A stretch of 64,000 bases of DNA from assembly GCA_029224185.1 (NCBI GenBank), contig CM055210.1:10409021-10473020 (forward strand). Direction: 5' to 3'. The DNA comes from Karalla daura (taxonomy: Eukaryota; Chordata; Actinopteri; Chaetodontiformes; Leiognathidae). Both the position numbers and the translations under genes were made by a program. Positions 13,626 through 25,521 of the stretch are shown here, in pieces. How positions within the stretch are numbered: the first letter of the stretch is position 1; each line of letters starts with the position of its first letter. The notes under the pieces are model-generated. The model searched no databases. It saw nothing but the letters and a program-made list of their open reading frames with translations, and was not told the DNA's origin.

Positions 13626-13862
13626 GTTCCATCGATTTTCTTACCCCCACTTAATACCTCACCAGTCTCCGCTGGAGCCCATCCCAACACAGGTTAAGGT
13701 GAATGCAGGGAATAACACTCTAGACACTCGATTCACTAGCCTATTGGAGAAGACCAAATGCACTCTCACGGCCGCATTTTAGAGGCTTACATCAACTCAA
13801 ACATGCCTGTTTTGTGAGTGTGGGAGGAAGCCGGAGTCCCTGTAGAATCTCTGTGCAGAGAC
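13626..13862 (+). repeat. Diverged teleost interspersed repeat (same family as 8733-8852)
   Basis: It starts with a degenerate CCATCGATTTTCTTA and then shows 'ctggagcccatcccaacac', 'attcactagcc', 'aacatgcctgtttt' and 'gtgggaggaagccggag'. These blocks occur in this order in an abundant fish repeat that I recognise from memory. Many substitutions and gaps indicate an old copy. There is no coding capacity. Confidence 0.7.
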
Positions 13863-15007
13863 AAAAGGAAAACAATCAGACAGAACGATCTTCAGTCTGG
13901 ATCTGAATCCAAATCCTAAACACCATAATCAAATTGATATAGTCTCAAGTTTGTGATGTCCCCTCCCTTGTGAAAGTATGAACACCTAACCTAGATAATC
14001 TTGGGGTAAAATACTCTTATTTCTCTTAATTGAAATACTTCAGTGCACTTTTTAATGCCCTTTCCTGATCACAGTGAGCTTTCGTTAGCATTTTATTTTG
14101 TTAGGCTCTATCATCCCCTCATAGTGTGAAGATGTGATGACGCACTGCAAGCTAATAACTGTGAAAGTTCAGATATTGGTCGGAGGGAAATGTGCAGAGC
14201 GCAGCAGCGGCTCCCCTCCCCATCTCTGTGATATACTTCCAGGAGACAGTAACCTCATGTTTGCGCACACACAAGTAACAAAACACAAGTGCCTTGACAT
14301 CGCTCCATAAAGGCTTGATTCACATGCTCGGGACACGGGGGGTGAAGTGTCTTTCCATCTCGCGAGCACTTACATTTAATTAATCGCTGCTTCAATTCAT
14401 TAAGTGCAGGGCCATGGCAAGTAACACAAAAAAAAGAATAAAAAATAGGAAGTGGGAAGCACGTTTCCCATCAAGAGAAGGTCTTGTGTTTAAAACCACA
14501 TCGGTGCGCAAATTACAATATAAGTTTCTCGGGTCAAAACCTCTTCGGTATTCCCCTTTAAGCGGCTTGAGGCTCTTTTATGAGATTTGCTTCACAATGG
14601 AACTTTTTTTTCTATTCTTGGTGGGATTTCTCATGCAGATTTTTGGTCATCTCCCAATTTTCCTTTCCCCTCTGTTGTCAGAAGGGTCCAAGGCGTCCGT
14701 CCTGCTTCCCATCAGCCGCGTGGCGCGCTGTCAGACGCTCTAAGCCGGGGAGGTGAGCGTGCGGCCGCTGGCACCAGCTCCTGACAGCGAGCTGGGCTTT
14801 GTTCAGCCGCCGTCACGTCTGACATCGCTTTTCTATTTCGACTCTGTTTTTCAATGGCTTCCCCCTGCTTCCTGTAACCCACACACACACACAAATACAG
14901 TACACATGTGCCAGCTTCACTCAAGGGAACATCTCAGCCAAGACTAATGCACCTTGGCCCCCACCTACTGTATGCTGCCTCCTAAGCTAAAATGAACACA
15001 ATCCCTG

Positions 15008-15057
15008 TCACACACACACATGGAGGAGACACAGAGAGACACACACACACACACACA
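15008..15057 (+). repeat. Paired (CA)n tracts
   Basis: CA runs at 15008-15020 and 15039-15057, separated by a short purine-rich spacer. Confidence 0.9.
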
Positions 15058-16087
15058 GCTCCCAGAGCAGGCATGACTCAACATGCCCCTATAGTAACAC
15101 GTGCCCCGATAGTAATTGAGGTCAAAGAAAAGAAACAACAGGCTGATTTTCGTCTTGTGCGAGGGGAGAAAGGGGGTGGTCTTTTCCCTCACTTTTCTCT
15201 TACCGCACATTATCTGATGGGACTGCCTGACAGCACACACACACCGGAGGGGAGAGCTGGGCTAAGTTTAGCATTGGGAACCCAGACAAACTGCAGCGCA
15301 GCCCCCGCTAATCTGGTCCTCTCAGGAACCGGAGGTTATTTGGTGCTCAGAGAAGAAAAACACTCAAGTGCAGGGGCCAGTGGAATCAACCTAAAAAGCA
15401 CGTGAAGACTCTCCTGAAAGTCCCCAGGGAGCTATTTCGGGGTCAGCAAATTGGTTAGTAGATTTGATAACATGTAGGACAGGGCACTTTTTTTTTGTTT
15501 TTTTTCTTTCCCAGAGATACTATTCTTACACACCTCCTTAAAAACCTACCGTCAAATTGTCAGAGATCTGAAACTGAAGGGTCGTTAACAGCCGGCGCAG
15601 ACGTCCCACTTTGTTTGAAGTGACTGTAATCCAAAATCATATTCCACCTCCGACTGAGAGAAATTTCAAATACAAACACGGATGGGGTATTTTAATCTGT
15701 CACACGTGTTGATGATATTCATCCCACGTATGTAAAGCGCCTCAAAATAAGAGCACTGACTTGGAGAAACGTGCCGGCGGGCGATTTTATTATTCTGCCT
15801 TCGCCCCGATAAGCACTTTGTGATGAATATGCTTTCGCAAAGCTGCTAAAAGTAAAAACCTGCCTGTCGCCACCCCTGCCAACAAAACAAACGTGCACAC
15901 ATCCAAAGAAGACCTGTCTCTCAGGCTGAGGGCTTTGCAACAGTGAAACCGCGGCAACTTTTTTTTTTTTTTTCCAAGTAATTTTTATGAACTCGACGAC
16001 CACAGTACGGAGCCTCTATGTAAAGTGTAGAGTACGTCTTGACAATGGGAGGCGTCGTTGTCACAAACACTTGACTGCATTTAATCC

Positions 16088-16101
16088 GTCGCCATGGCAA
16101 C
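16088..16101. promoter_or_regulatory. RFX X-box candidate in intron 1
   Basis: GTCGCCATGGCAAC differs at one base from the perfect palindromic X-box GTTGCCATGGCAAC bound by RFX factors. It lies in non-coding DNA about 15 kb downstream of the first coding exon. Binding is inferred from the motif only. Confidence 0.4.
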
Positions 16102-19100
16102 GCGTGGAGTCGCACAAGCCGGTTGAGCTCCATTTAAATGAGATACAGTACACCACACACACACAAAAAAACAGCGAGAGAGCACCTGGAAAATATCTTA
16201 TTTTGTAATGAATAGAAAAAGCTGGCAATATCGGGTCGTTAATGGATCCGTCGGGCTCCACTTATTACAGCTGTGTATTAATAGTTGCAACAGGGTGCTC
16301 AAGAACTGAGCTGAACTCCAGCACAAACACAGCGGCTGGCCAGATTAACACCAGCACGCCGATAACAACTTTCTTGCTTTCTGGGCTAAACTCTTAAGAG
16401 TGTGTCTGTTGATAGTGGTGATTGCGGTAAAAGCACTTAATCTGAGATAACCCCCCCCCCCTCCCAGGTCGCTCCAAAGCAGCGACACTGGATGCTGCGA
16501 AAATAATTTGAAGGAAAAGAAAAGGAAAAAAAAAAACACACCTAATCTATTTTTCAGACACAAAGTGTGGGAGCGACAGCCACAGAATTTAAATTTAAAA
16601 CAGTGGATGCTTGTTGATGAGATCTTGAGATGAGATATCTGATGTCTGATCTGAGTGGCCTTGTGCAGAATTCGGGGTTTGTGCCAAGACGGGACGAGCA
16701 TTTTTCAATTACTCGCCGTTTGAAGACAAAAACAGGAAATTGGAACCTGCTCTCACGCCGTCCTTGCATTCGGCTCTATCAAAACTATCCACGCACAAGG
16801 CCTGGACTCAATGGATTACATTGTAGTAGTGATTTGCTTTCTGCGCCAGAGCAAGTTTGAAAACAAACCTCAGCCAATTCCCTTTCTCTGTACCGCCGTG
16901 GAGTTTTTTTCTTACTGCAGTGTATTATCCGAGAGGCAAAAAGCATGAATTAATACCAATTAAAGCCCGGTGCTGTAATATTTACTTACATAATGAAGAA
17001 CAAGAAATTATTTAAATGACAAAATTAAAATGTGTTTCATGCATATGCAACGGTTTGCGTTTTGAGATTTACAAAGACATTATTTCATACTTCTCAAATT
17101 ATGTACACAAGCCGAGGCACATTCATAACGTCGAATTCTGGCCAAACACAACATTATTAGGCAAACATACAATGCTCCTCCAGTCTCTTATTTTTGAGTG
17201 TCGCTGCAAATATTCAAGCTATTTTTACACGCGCGGTGGATGATGAAACTAGTTTAAGATAAATCCCCCAAAAGGTGTAACTCAAAGGTAGCGCATGAGG
17301 GTAGATAAGAGTGAGATGAAGGAGGGAGGGTGGGGGTTGGGAGTGGGGGCAGGGGGTTTGGCCTATATACTGTAAAAACCCAAAGGATGGTGCAATCTCT
17401 TGTGCAGGGGTCGCATTAGCAGATTAAGTGTTGTCTATATCCATACTTAACTGCAACCCACTTCTTTTGTAACCTCCCCCTATGGTGTGCTCAGTCTTGA
17501 ACGTGTGTTTATGTGTGGAATTCCCCACTGTATGTGCTGTGCATTGGCTGTGGGGGGTGGGGTTGTTGTTGTTTCTCCCTGGGGGATTTCAGCTATCAGT
17601 GTGTAACGACGTATAGCGATGTCCGGAGGTGACAGCATTTAAATCAGAAAGCCGTGCTCGCTCGGCTTTTCTCCCCGCTCCCTGAGCTACAACATCACTG
17701 CCGAGGTGTAGCACTGATTCAATCTTATGTCAATCCTCTCCTGGCTCCACCGCAGGTCCTCTGGGGACAGTAAAAAGCCACCTCACAGGGCACTTCAGTA
17801 CTGCCAGGCCGTACATTCCTGGGTGAGGGGAAGTCTCGGAACAGTGGCTGTCGAAAGTGGCTGTGAGAAGAAAGTGGGACTGTAACAATGGTGTGCGCAC
17901 AGGTGGATCCGGGAGGCGAGAAAAAGTAGCGGGAGAAGTGAGATAAAAATTTAACAAGAGTGGGAGAAAGTGGGTGAAAAGAAAACACGATGGAGACAAA
18001 CTTCTAGTGGAGGTAAATGAGAGGAAAAAAAAAAAGTCATTCCTCAAACCACCCACAGAGCGGGAAGTAATCTCATTGCTGCGAGTACGCAGCGAACGCG
18101 ACGGCGCCGAAATTAGCCGGGGCGGCTACGCTACATCTGAGCCACGCGGCTGCAGCGCGATGATCTGCTTTGATCGTCTGCTGCTCCTACGTTCAAAATG
18201 GCAGGTATCAGACACGGGGTTATTGTGGCGAGATAATGAGTCCTGAATATGCATGAGGCGACGCGCACGCGGTGTTCGCAGGGAAAAAGAAAAAAAAAAA
18301 CAGATTCATCTGGCCGCAGCTTAGCATGTAGCGCACCGGGGTGTCTCTGACAACAAGTACAAGGAGCATGAAATAGGAGGGGATTGTGCAGTTTGGGGCT
18401 ACAGACACGCCACACATGGTCTCCCTTCTGAGTAGGTGTCGGGCTGCGACACGCGATACAATATCACACTGAAACACGCTTACGCCTCCAAAAAAAACAA
18501 CTCATTTATGTGGCACACCTGTTAGAGGGAAACTGAGAAGCTTCAGTAATTGCATATATTAGCTGGGAATTAAACACATGGTAAGTTCCTCTAACACTTG
18601 TACCTGGAAAACACAGCGACAAGGTGCTTAACCCTTTGGGCACGGTGGTAACACGCATAATAACAACACTGGGGAACATGGTCTGAGATATGAGACCTTC
18701 GATAAGGTCAGGTTTGTTTTTAATCTTAATATACCATCAACCAGGTGTGGTTACTGAATACAACTGTCATTCTCTTAAAATTGATCATTACTGTTATTGT
18801 TTGAATTAACAGAACACTATACACATATACAGTATGTATCTATATATATTTGTATTTATGTGTGTGTGTCTCTGTGTGTGTTTAGAAATGTATATAGCAT
18901 ATACTAAACTCATATACAGTGGATTGAATGTACATAGAATAAGGTCAAAAATCTGAAGCATCAACATTTATTGTTATTTATTTCTTCCCCACTGTAATTG
19001 AACACAATTGAACCTCATCAAATGGATGAAAACGGATAATGTGAGCCTAATATTGGTGTATTTTTTAGTTTGGACTGTGAGTGGGACTATGCTGGTGCTA

Positions 19101-19850
19101 AGACATTCTTGAGAAAAGAGAAACTGCTTGATTTGATCCTTTGAAAATGCAAAATCTAATTGAGGATAATGTCCTGGATACAAGAACGGGGCTGATGAGA
19201 GATTATCATTGGGCTCACTGTCAAATGTCTACTGGTTGTGACAAATACCACAGGTTCTATTTCTTTTTCACCTCTCTCGACATCCGCTGTCTTGGTTTGT
19301 GTGTCTGAGGGGATTTGTTCTTTGGTAAAACTTCTATTTGCATCGGGCTGTCACTTTTATTTCACATTTCAATTTTTCCTGTACAGCCCCTAAATACAGT
19401 CATTGTGGGACGGTTCATCAGTGTCACGGAAAGCCATTCTGCATATGTCTCCTTCGCATGGCAACCATAGAAACATCTGTTTCAAAACATATATCCATAT
19501 CTATTTATGTATAATATACTTGGTTTCCTGTTAACACATTTCTAACACGGAGCAAATGTGTCAGCTGGGTGCTGCGGGTGAATCGGAGGCCTCGCAGTCT
19601 ACGGGTGCTGATCTCCACCATGACCCCAGTAGAAAATACCCGCTATTGTATGCGCGGGGGCAAACGCGCAGCTGAGAAACATCTGCAGCGGGGCCCATAA
19701 AAATGCCATACCCCACCGTTTGATGCCGTGGCTCGCTGTGGAATGACATCTCTAACTCTGCCTCTCCAGTTTCAACGCTTTCCTCAGTGCATCTCGCGGC
19801 AGAGAAAGGAGCGTATTATCACAGTGAAAAAGGATCTCCCTCTATCCCAC

Positions 19851-19890
19851 CCCTCCTCATCCTCCTCCTCCTTCTCCTTCTCCTCCTGCC
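19851..19890 (+). repeat. (CCT)n/(CTT)n pyrimidine repeat
   Basis: Imperfect TCC/TTC triplets over 40 bp. Confidence 0.85.
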
Positions 19891-20153
19891 ACCAAATGAG
19901 GGGCAGCGATCACAGAGGCAGCATATATGTGTGTGTGTGTGTGCGTGCTTGCAATGCGCTCATATATGTGTGGAGAGTGGGAGGAAGGAGGAAGAGTGCA
20001 CCACTGGGGAATGTGCACCTGCAATTTTTCTCATTTGACACAGTCGCTCTTTTGTAGGCTCTCCGGCACAGGGAGATGCCTGTGAAAGTTACTGTATGAC
20101 GCTAAAACCACCTCCAACCCCAACCCCGCAAAACAGATATCTCAGTTTGGAAG

Positions 20154-20180
20154 ACACACACACACACACACATACACACA
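20154..20180 (+). repeat. (CA)n microsatellite
   Basis: About 12 units with one CATA variant. Confidence 0.9.
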
Positions 20181-22066
20181 TCTTATCACTGGAGTGCGAT
20201 CAGATGTAAACAAAAGCTCGTAACAAGCTGCAGATCCACACGGGAGAGGGAAAACAAAGGCAGTAGTGGAAAACTGTTTAAAAAAACATACGGTTATGGG
20301 TAAAATAAATGAAGGTCAGACTGAACTTATTTATCCATATAATCAACTGGCTGCCTCATTTTTCTACAGTGTGCTGTACAAAGGGAGATTTATTTACGAG
20401 GAGCAGCAGAAAGAAAGACACTGTTGGGAGTAAGTAATAGCACAGAAATTACCTTCAAAATGGATGTGTATTATATGTAATATGCATTAAATGGCCTCAA
20501 AAAAGCAGATGTTTACAAGTCAATGTGTCATTTCCTTTTTTAACAGTGAGTAAAATGAAAGGACCTTGGTTAATTCTTATAGTTTTTGGCATTGTTCCAC
20601 TTGTTCGTGTGGCTCTGTCTATTTACTGCATTGCCCGTTAAAAGAGCCCAAGCATGTAGCTGACATATGCTTCAAATATAAGTACATTTGGTTGAAACAT
20701 TCACAGAAAAAACCTTTTCTCTGTCACAAAATAAAAGCTGACAAAACTGAAAACGCAGTAAAAGGGTTGTGTGCTCTCACATGCAGTCTTCAAACTAAAT
20801 CGAATATCACAAGTCTTTACTATTTACCACTTTGTCTGTAATGAGTAAATGGCTCTAACACTATTAGATTAGATTAGAGTTTCATTGACCTGCCAATGAA
20901 CCTGGATGCAATGGACCTGTTCACCCTTCGCCAAAGCAACAGGACATACCATGAGTAGAAAGCTTATAAGATAATGGATGGAAGGAGTTAAAGTGACACA
21001 AACAGCTTAAAAAAAAGGGTCCAACACGGTTCCAACCACCGGAGGTCAGACAGTCTCACAGGTTTTAAACAAACTGTCGGGCGGTAACATCTATCAGGAA
21101 TTACAGCATGACTCCTGGGGTCAACTGGGACATTCCCGTACGTTGTACGTTTTTAATCACGCTTTCTTATCTCAACCGTAAAGAAAAGAAACGACACAAA
21201 AACAAAACCCAAGTTACAAAAAGACGCACAATGATCCTTTAAGCAGAGGCTCCAGGAGGCTACATTAGGGAGTGTATTTGGTCAGGGTATCAGTGATCCA
21301 TTGCCTAAACTGTCGACCCCTCCCGGGTCTGACAGCTGTGGTGCGAGCCAGGACCCCCCTCCCGAGTCTCCACACATTAACATCTGCAGAGGACACGGTC
21401 GGGGGGAGAGGAAGGGGGGAAGCAGAGATTTGTGCTCTGGTGTGTGGGAGGGCTCGTGAAAGAGATGATGAAGAGAGAAACTGTGTGCGTGTGCTGTGTG
21501 CGCAGTACATAAAATACATAAACTGCGGCGTATTTTTCCGTCCGGCGTGGAGCTCTGCGACTGCAAACTGCTTGACCCTGGCACCGGTCCAGACGAGGAG
21601 GCCACGCTGAAGAGCTACCATTACTCTTCCCCTATCCCCCCCTTCCTTTTATTTTAATGAGAGCACAATTAATAAGGAAATGGAACAGCTTCCCAAAGGA
21701 GGCTGGTTCCTGCACAATGGATGCCTTCTTTTGTCAATGGCCGTATCGAATTCCCCTGCAAGGCCACTGGGCCATATTGAAGGCCATCTCCAGTATCGCC
21801 CCAGCCTCCCTCAACCTCCACCACACTCTCTTTCCCTTATCCTCTAGGTCTCATGGGCTAATCTGTGCCATAGTATCATTTGACCCGCCCCCCCTGCTCA
21901 CTAAATCCTCCCTTGCTCCTTCGCTCCAAATGCAGACTTTACAATACTTGATATTGATCGGCTGCAATGAAATCACCAGTTAACTGTGCTTGTGCTCGGG
22001 TTATTCAATGACAGTGCGGGGAGGGGAGCGGGTGCGGGGTCACACACACCATCCTGCCCATAATTG

Positions 22067-22084
22067 GCCCGCTGAGCAGCGGGC
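22067..22084. other. Perfect GC-rich inverted repeat (7-bp arms, 4-nt loop)
   Basis: GCCCGCT-GAGC-AGCGGGC can fold into a stable small hairpin on either strand. Function unknown; it lies in intron 1. Confidence 0.7.
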
Positions 22085-22596
22085 TGTAGTTAGGAATCAG
22101 ATCTTTAGAGCTCTTGTATGAAAACATTCAAATGCAACCTGACAGCTCGGTGGCTGCCGAGAAAGACGGGAGTCCAAAAGGGAGCAACGGCAACTAATTA
22201 GCCTCGCTGCTTCTTAATTATTCCTTTTGTCGGCCAAATAAAGGCGCAGACGCCTCACCCGCTCCTCCGAGTCGCAGATTGGCTGCCGCCGTAATGTTCG
22301 ACAACGGCGGCGAAGCCTCAAGCATGCAGCGATACAGGCAAGTTTATTTAGATCGAGATTTACTGACAATGCACAGAGGCTGCGGAGAGCCAGGAGCAAA
22401 CAATCGCAATTGCTTTGCTGCTTTGTTGCCATTATGCGGGATGTTACGTGAGCTCTCGGATGATATGATACGCACACACACCATTCACTGTAATTCTCAC
22501 ACCTAGGGACAATTTAAGAATCTCTGACGGGCTAAAACAACCATGCCCTCAGACTGTGAGAGGAGATCCCATATAAAAGCCATACAAACTCACCAC

Positions 22597-22662
22597 AGTA
22601 AGACCTGGTTGAACCCAGGTCCTCATCGACACGAGGCAACAGTGATAACAGTGTTGCCACAA
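22597..22662 (+). repeat. Fragment of the same fish repeat family (tail segment)
   Basis: The segment reads 'ttgaacccaggtcctc' then 'gaggcaacagtgataac' then 'gttgccac'. It resembles the part of the family that follows the 'gtgggaggaagccggag' block. It is short and diverged, so confidence is moderate. It abuts a (TG)n microsatellite. Confidence 0.45.
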
Positions 22663-22669
22663 GTGTGTG

Positions 22670-22714
<45 letters not shown>
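22663..22714 (+). repeat. (TG)n microsatellite with one TTT interruption
   Basis: About 25 TG units, lying between two interspersed-repeat fragments. Confidence 0.95.
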
Positions 22715-22754
22715 CTGAAGCTTTAAACATTGCACAAGCTGTTGTTGAACTGAT

Positions 22755-22870
22755 TTTAATAGGAATAGTTTGGCATTTCAGGAAACACTTCCCCACTCCG
22801 TGCCAGGCAAGTTACACCATAGATGAGATGAGAAATGCTGAGCTCGTATCTGTGGCGCAGGCTTTGAAGT
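22755..22870 (+). repeat. Diverged copy of a fish non-autonomous repeat (GGAAC-AGTTT-ACATTT type)
   Basis: It resembles the start of a widespread fish element that begins 'ggaacagttcaacattttgg' and continues with 'gatgagaag' and 'ctcatgtctgt' blocks. Here these read 'ggaatagtttggcatttcag', 'agatgagatgagaaatgc' and 'ctcgtatctgt'. No coding capacity. Recognised from memory; copy 60003-60146 is the better match. Confidence 0.5.
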
Positions 22871-25460
22871 GCAGTATATCGTCACATCAACACCACAACG
22901 TAATCTGCCATCTTGGACTGCCCACCCATACCAGACATGTGAAATTGTCTGAGAAAAAGAGATACACACATCGCCTGTGTAACATAAGCCATAAAAAACA
23001 CATCGTTAATAAATTAAAAAATACCAATGTGCGTTATTAGCAACATGTGGCTCGAAAATGGGAGATTCTAATCTTGATAATTAGCCAACATGCATATGGT
23101 GGGGCCTTCGGGCACGTACTGTAATCATATGCTGCTGCAGTAATTCATCATGTGGGTTGGAAGCGGGACTGACAGCCTCACTCTCACACCCCTCGCCCAT
23201 GATTGTTAAAGCCTTATGGCGGAAACAGAGCTTAGGGGACCAATCCTACAAAAGCCGAGGCCATTTGCATATACAGTACTGTCGCCTCCTGACGCCGCAC
23301 CGTGCAATCATCTGCCCGGCCTTTCGCAGCACCTACTGTGTCATCAGAATGCAAATGTGTCACGTATGCAAGGAGTGGCGCGGATATATTTTGAAGGGGG
23401 AGGGAGAAAAAAAAAACGCATGTTGTGTAGATTTCACACGGTATGCAGCAAAGTAATTAATTTTTTTTCTCCAAATTGGGCAGGTTGCTTCATCGCCTCT
23501 CCGCATGGCTCCTCTCTGCCCTTCCTGCCTCTTCGCATTCCACCCACGCTCCGATTTACCGCCTGACACTTGCTGGTGGGGAACCCCACAGGCAGTGCAC
23601 GGCCACCATTTCTTTTTTTTTGCGCCCTGCAGGGTCGCCGAGCCGTCGGCTCTCTACCCCCCATCCCCGGCCACAAACGTACGCACTCTACACTGATGTA
23701 AACCAGCATCCACCGCCACTTGACCTTGCTGTCGATATCCGTCCTCATTAAACAGCGTCGGGCCAGCTGAGAGTCCACTTTAAATGGCATCATTCAGCGC
23801 TTTACCGAATTACGCCGCCGGACGTAACCGGGGGGGCCGGAATGAATGGGGCAAGTCCGACTCGTTTATTTGGAAGATATACACAGGTCCCACCACGGAC
23901 ACCTATAAAACATGCAGGAGTATTTAACCTCACCCTGCCATTCTTAATGTTGCTGTCATTCACTTCTCTTCGCCCGCGAGTTCTGACAGCAATTTGGCAA
24001 TGTCAAGCAGCCACTACGGATGCCACGGGCAGCAAAGGCCATTCTTTTATTCCCCATATCAAGCAGGTATTGATTTTTCACTCATTACAGAAGAACATAA
24101 AAAAAGGGAAAGGGGATTTCTGAGCTCCATGCCAAATGCCACACAAAATGTTAATGAGGAACGGCGTGGAAGTGAGAGCCGAGATTGAACCGAACGGATG
24201 TTGGGATTTTAAAACCAATTCATTTGCTTGAAATGAAAATCTGAGCATTGCACTAAAATAAGACACAGCCAATAAAAAAATTGCTATGGCCTACAAAATA
24301 GAAAATAAAGAATTAGTATTCAGAAAGGAAGCTGGCATCTAAATGACAGCTGCGGAGGGTTCCCTGAGGCTAGATATGAAAACAGTTTTTTTTTCCCCCC
24401 ACACAAGTGCAACACTATTATCTATTCTCAGGAAGCTATGTGTGGCTTATGTGGAAGGCGTAATCCATTCTGGGGAAACCTGGAGACAATTAACCTTAAG
24501 TTATCTTTAAGGAATATCATCAAAAATGTGTCAAAGTGGCCACATTTTTAGGGGGAATTAATGCAACTAAACAGTTTCTACTCTTCATTTTGCAGGCAAT
24601 AACAAATTCTTTATTGTTATGAGGAAGCCAGTTCTCCACCAGATCTGGTTCTATAGCCGAGGTCACTCATAGAAGGACTTTGTTCCAGATCTGGACCCGA
24701 GATAGGAACTAACATCTCTGCGAGAAGACGGCGAGTAAAATATTGGAACTGTTAAACAAGATTTAGGAAATGTTATTTGCTAAAATCCAAAATGAGACTG
24801 TACTGAATAACTGCTCCAAGAGCAAAGTTTTATTGGTTGCAATGGAATATCCCTGTTCTATGTTTTCATGCCAGCTCGGATCAAGTGCAGAGACCATGCA
24901 CCGGGGACGCAGTCACGTCAGCAGGCACAAGCAGATTTCCCGCCCGCGCCCGTTTAGTGCTTTTGTGGCCTTGCCTTGTGACATTTATTGTGCCGATATT
25001 TGCAGTGCAGTCCACAGCTCGGGCTCCACTTTGGGGGATGTCGGATGTATTTTCAAGCCCTCGTGCCATGCTATACTCGCAGCAGCCCCCGACAATACAA
25101 ACACACAAAAGAGGCTGGAAATAACGGTGTTTAGGCAGAGTGGTGTGGCTCCGGGGACGGCAAAGTCAAGTGGTCCGCTACTTTGGGTCCAGACTGAAAT
25201 ATCTCAACAACCTCCGGGATGGATTGCTGCAGGATGACGCACAGACATCTAGAGTCCCCCAGAGAGTGTGAATCCTCTCGGCTTCAGCGATCCCTCGACT
25301 ATTTCCCCCGAGCTCAAGCATGAGGTTGTCAGTTCAGGCATTCACGTCCTCCTCCTCCTCCTACTTTGGATGAATAGTGGCAACTCTCACATTTCTCTCA
25401 TATTTCTGCTCAAATATTTTTGATCAATCAATTGTTCGGTCAACTAAGCACTTTCCAAAT

Positions 25461-25521
25461 CAGTGTTGGGGAGTAATGCAATACAAAATAAGTATCTGTA
25501 ATTGAATACAGTTAAAACTGA
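25461..25521 (+). repeat. Fragment of a fish repeat starting 'AGTGTTGGGGAGTAA'
   Basis: AGTGTTGGGGAGTAATG followed by 'gtatctgtaattgaatacagtta' resembles the conserved end of a common fish transposon-derived repeat (…GTTGGGGAGTAAC…TGTAATC…ATTCAGTTA…). Only one end is recognisable. Confidence 0.5.

Noticed and set aside
20868..20960. AGATTAGATTAGAG followed by an ATGGATGG-like end, possible fish repeat
   Set aside because: Only short, weak similarity to known fish repeats; not enough to call.
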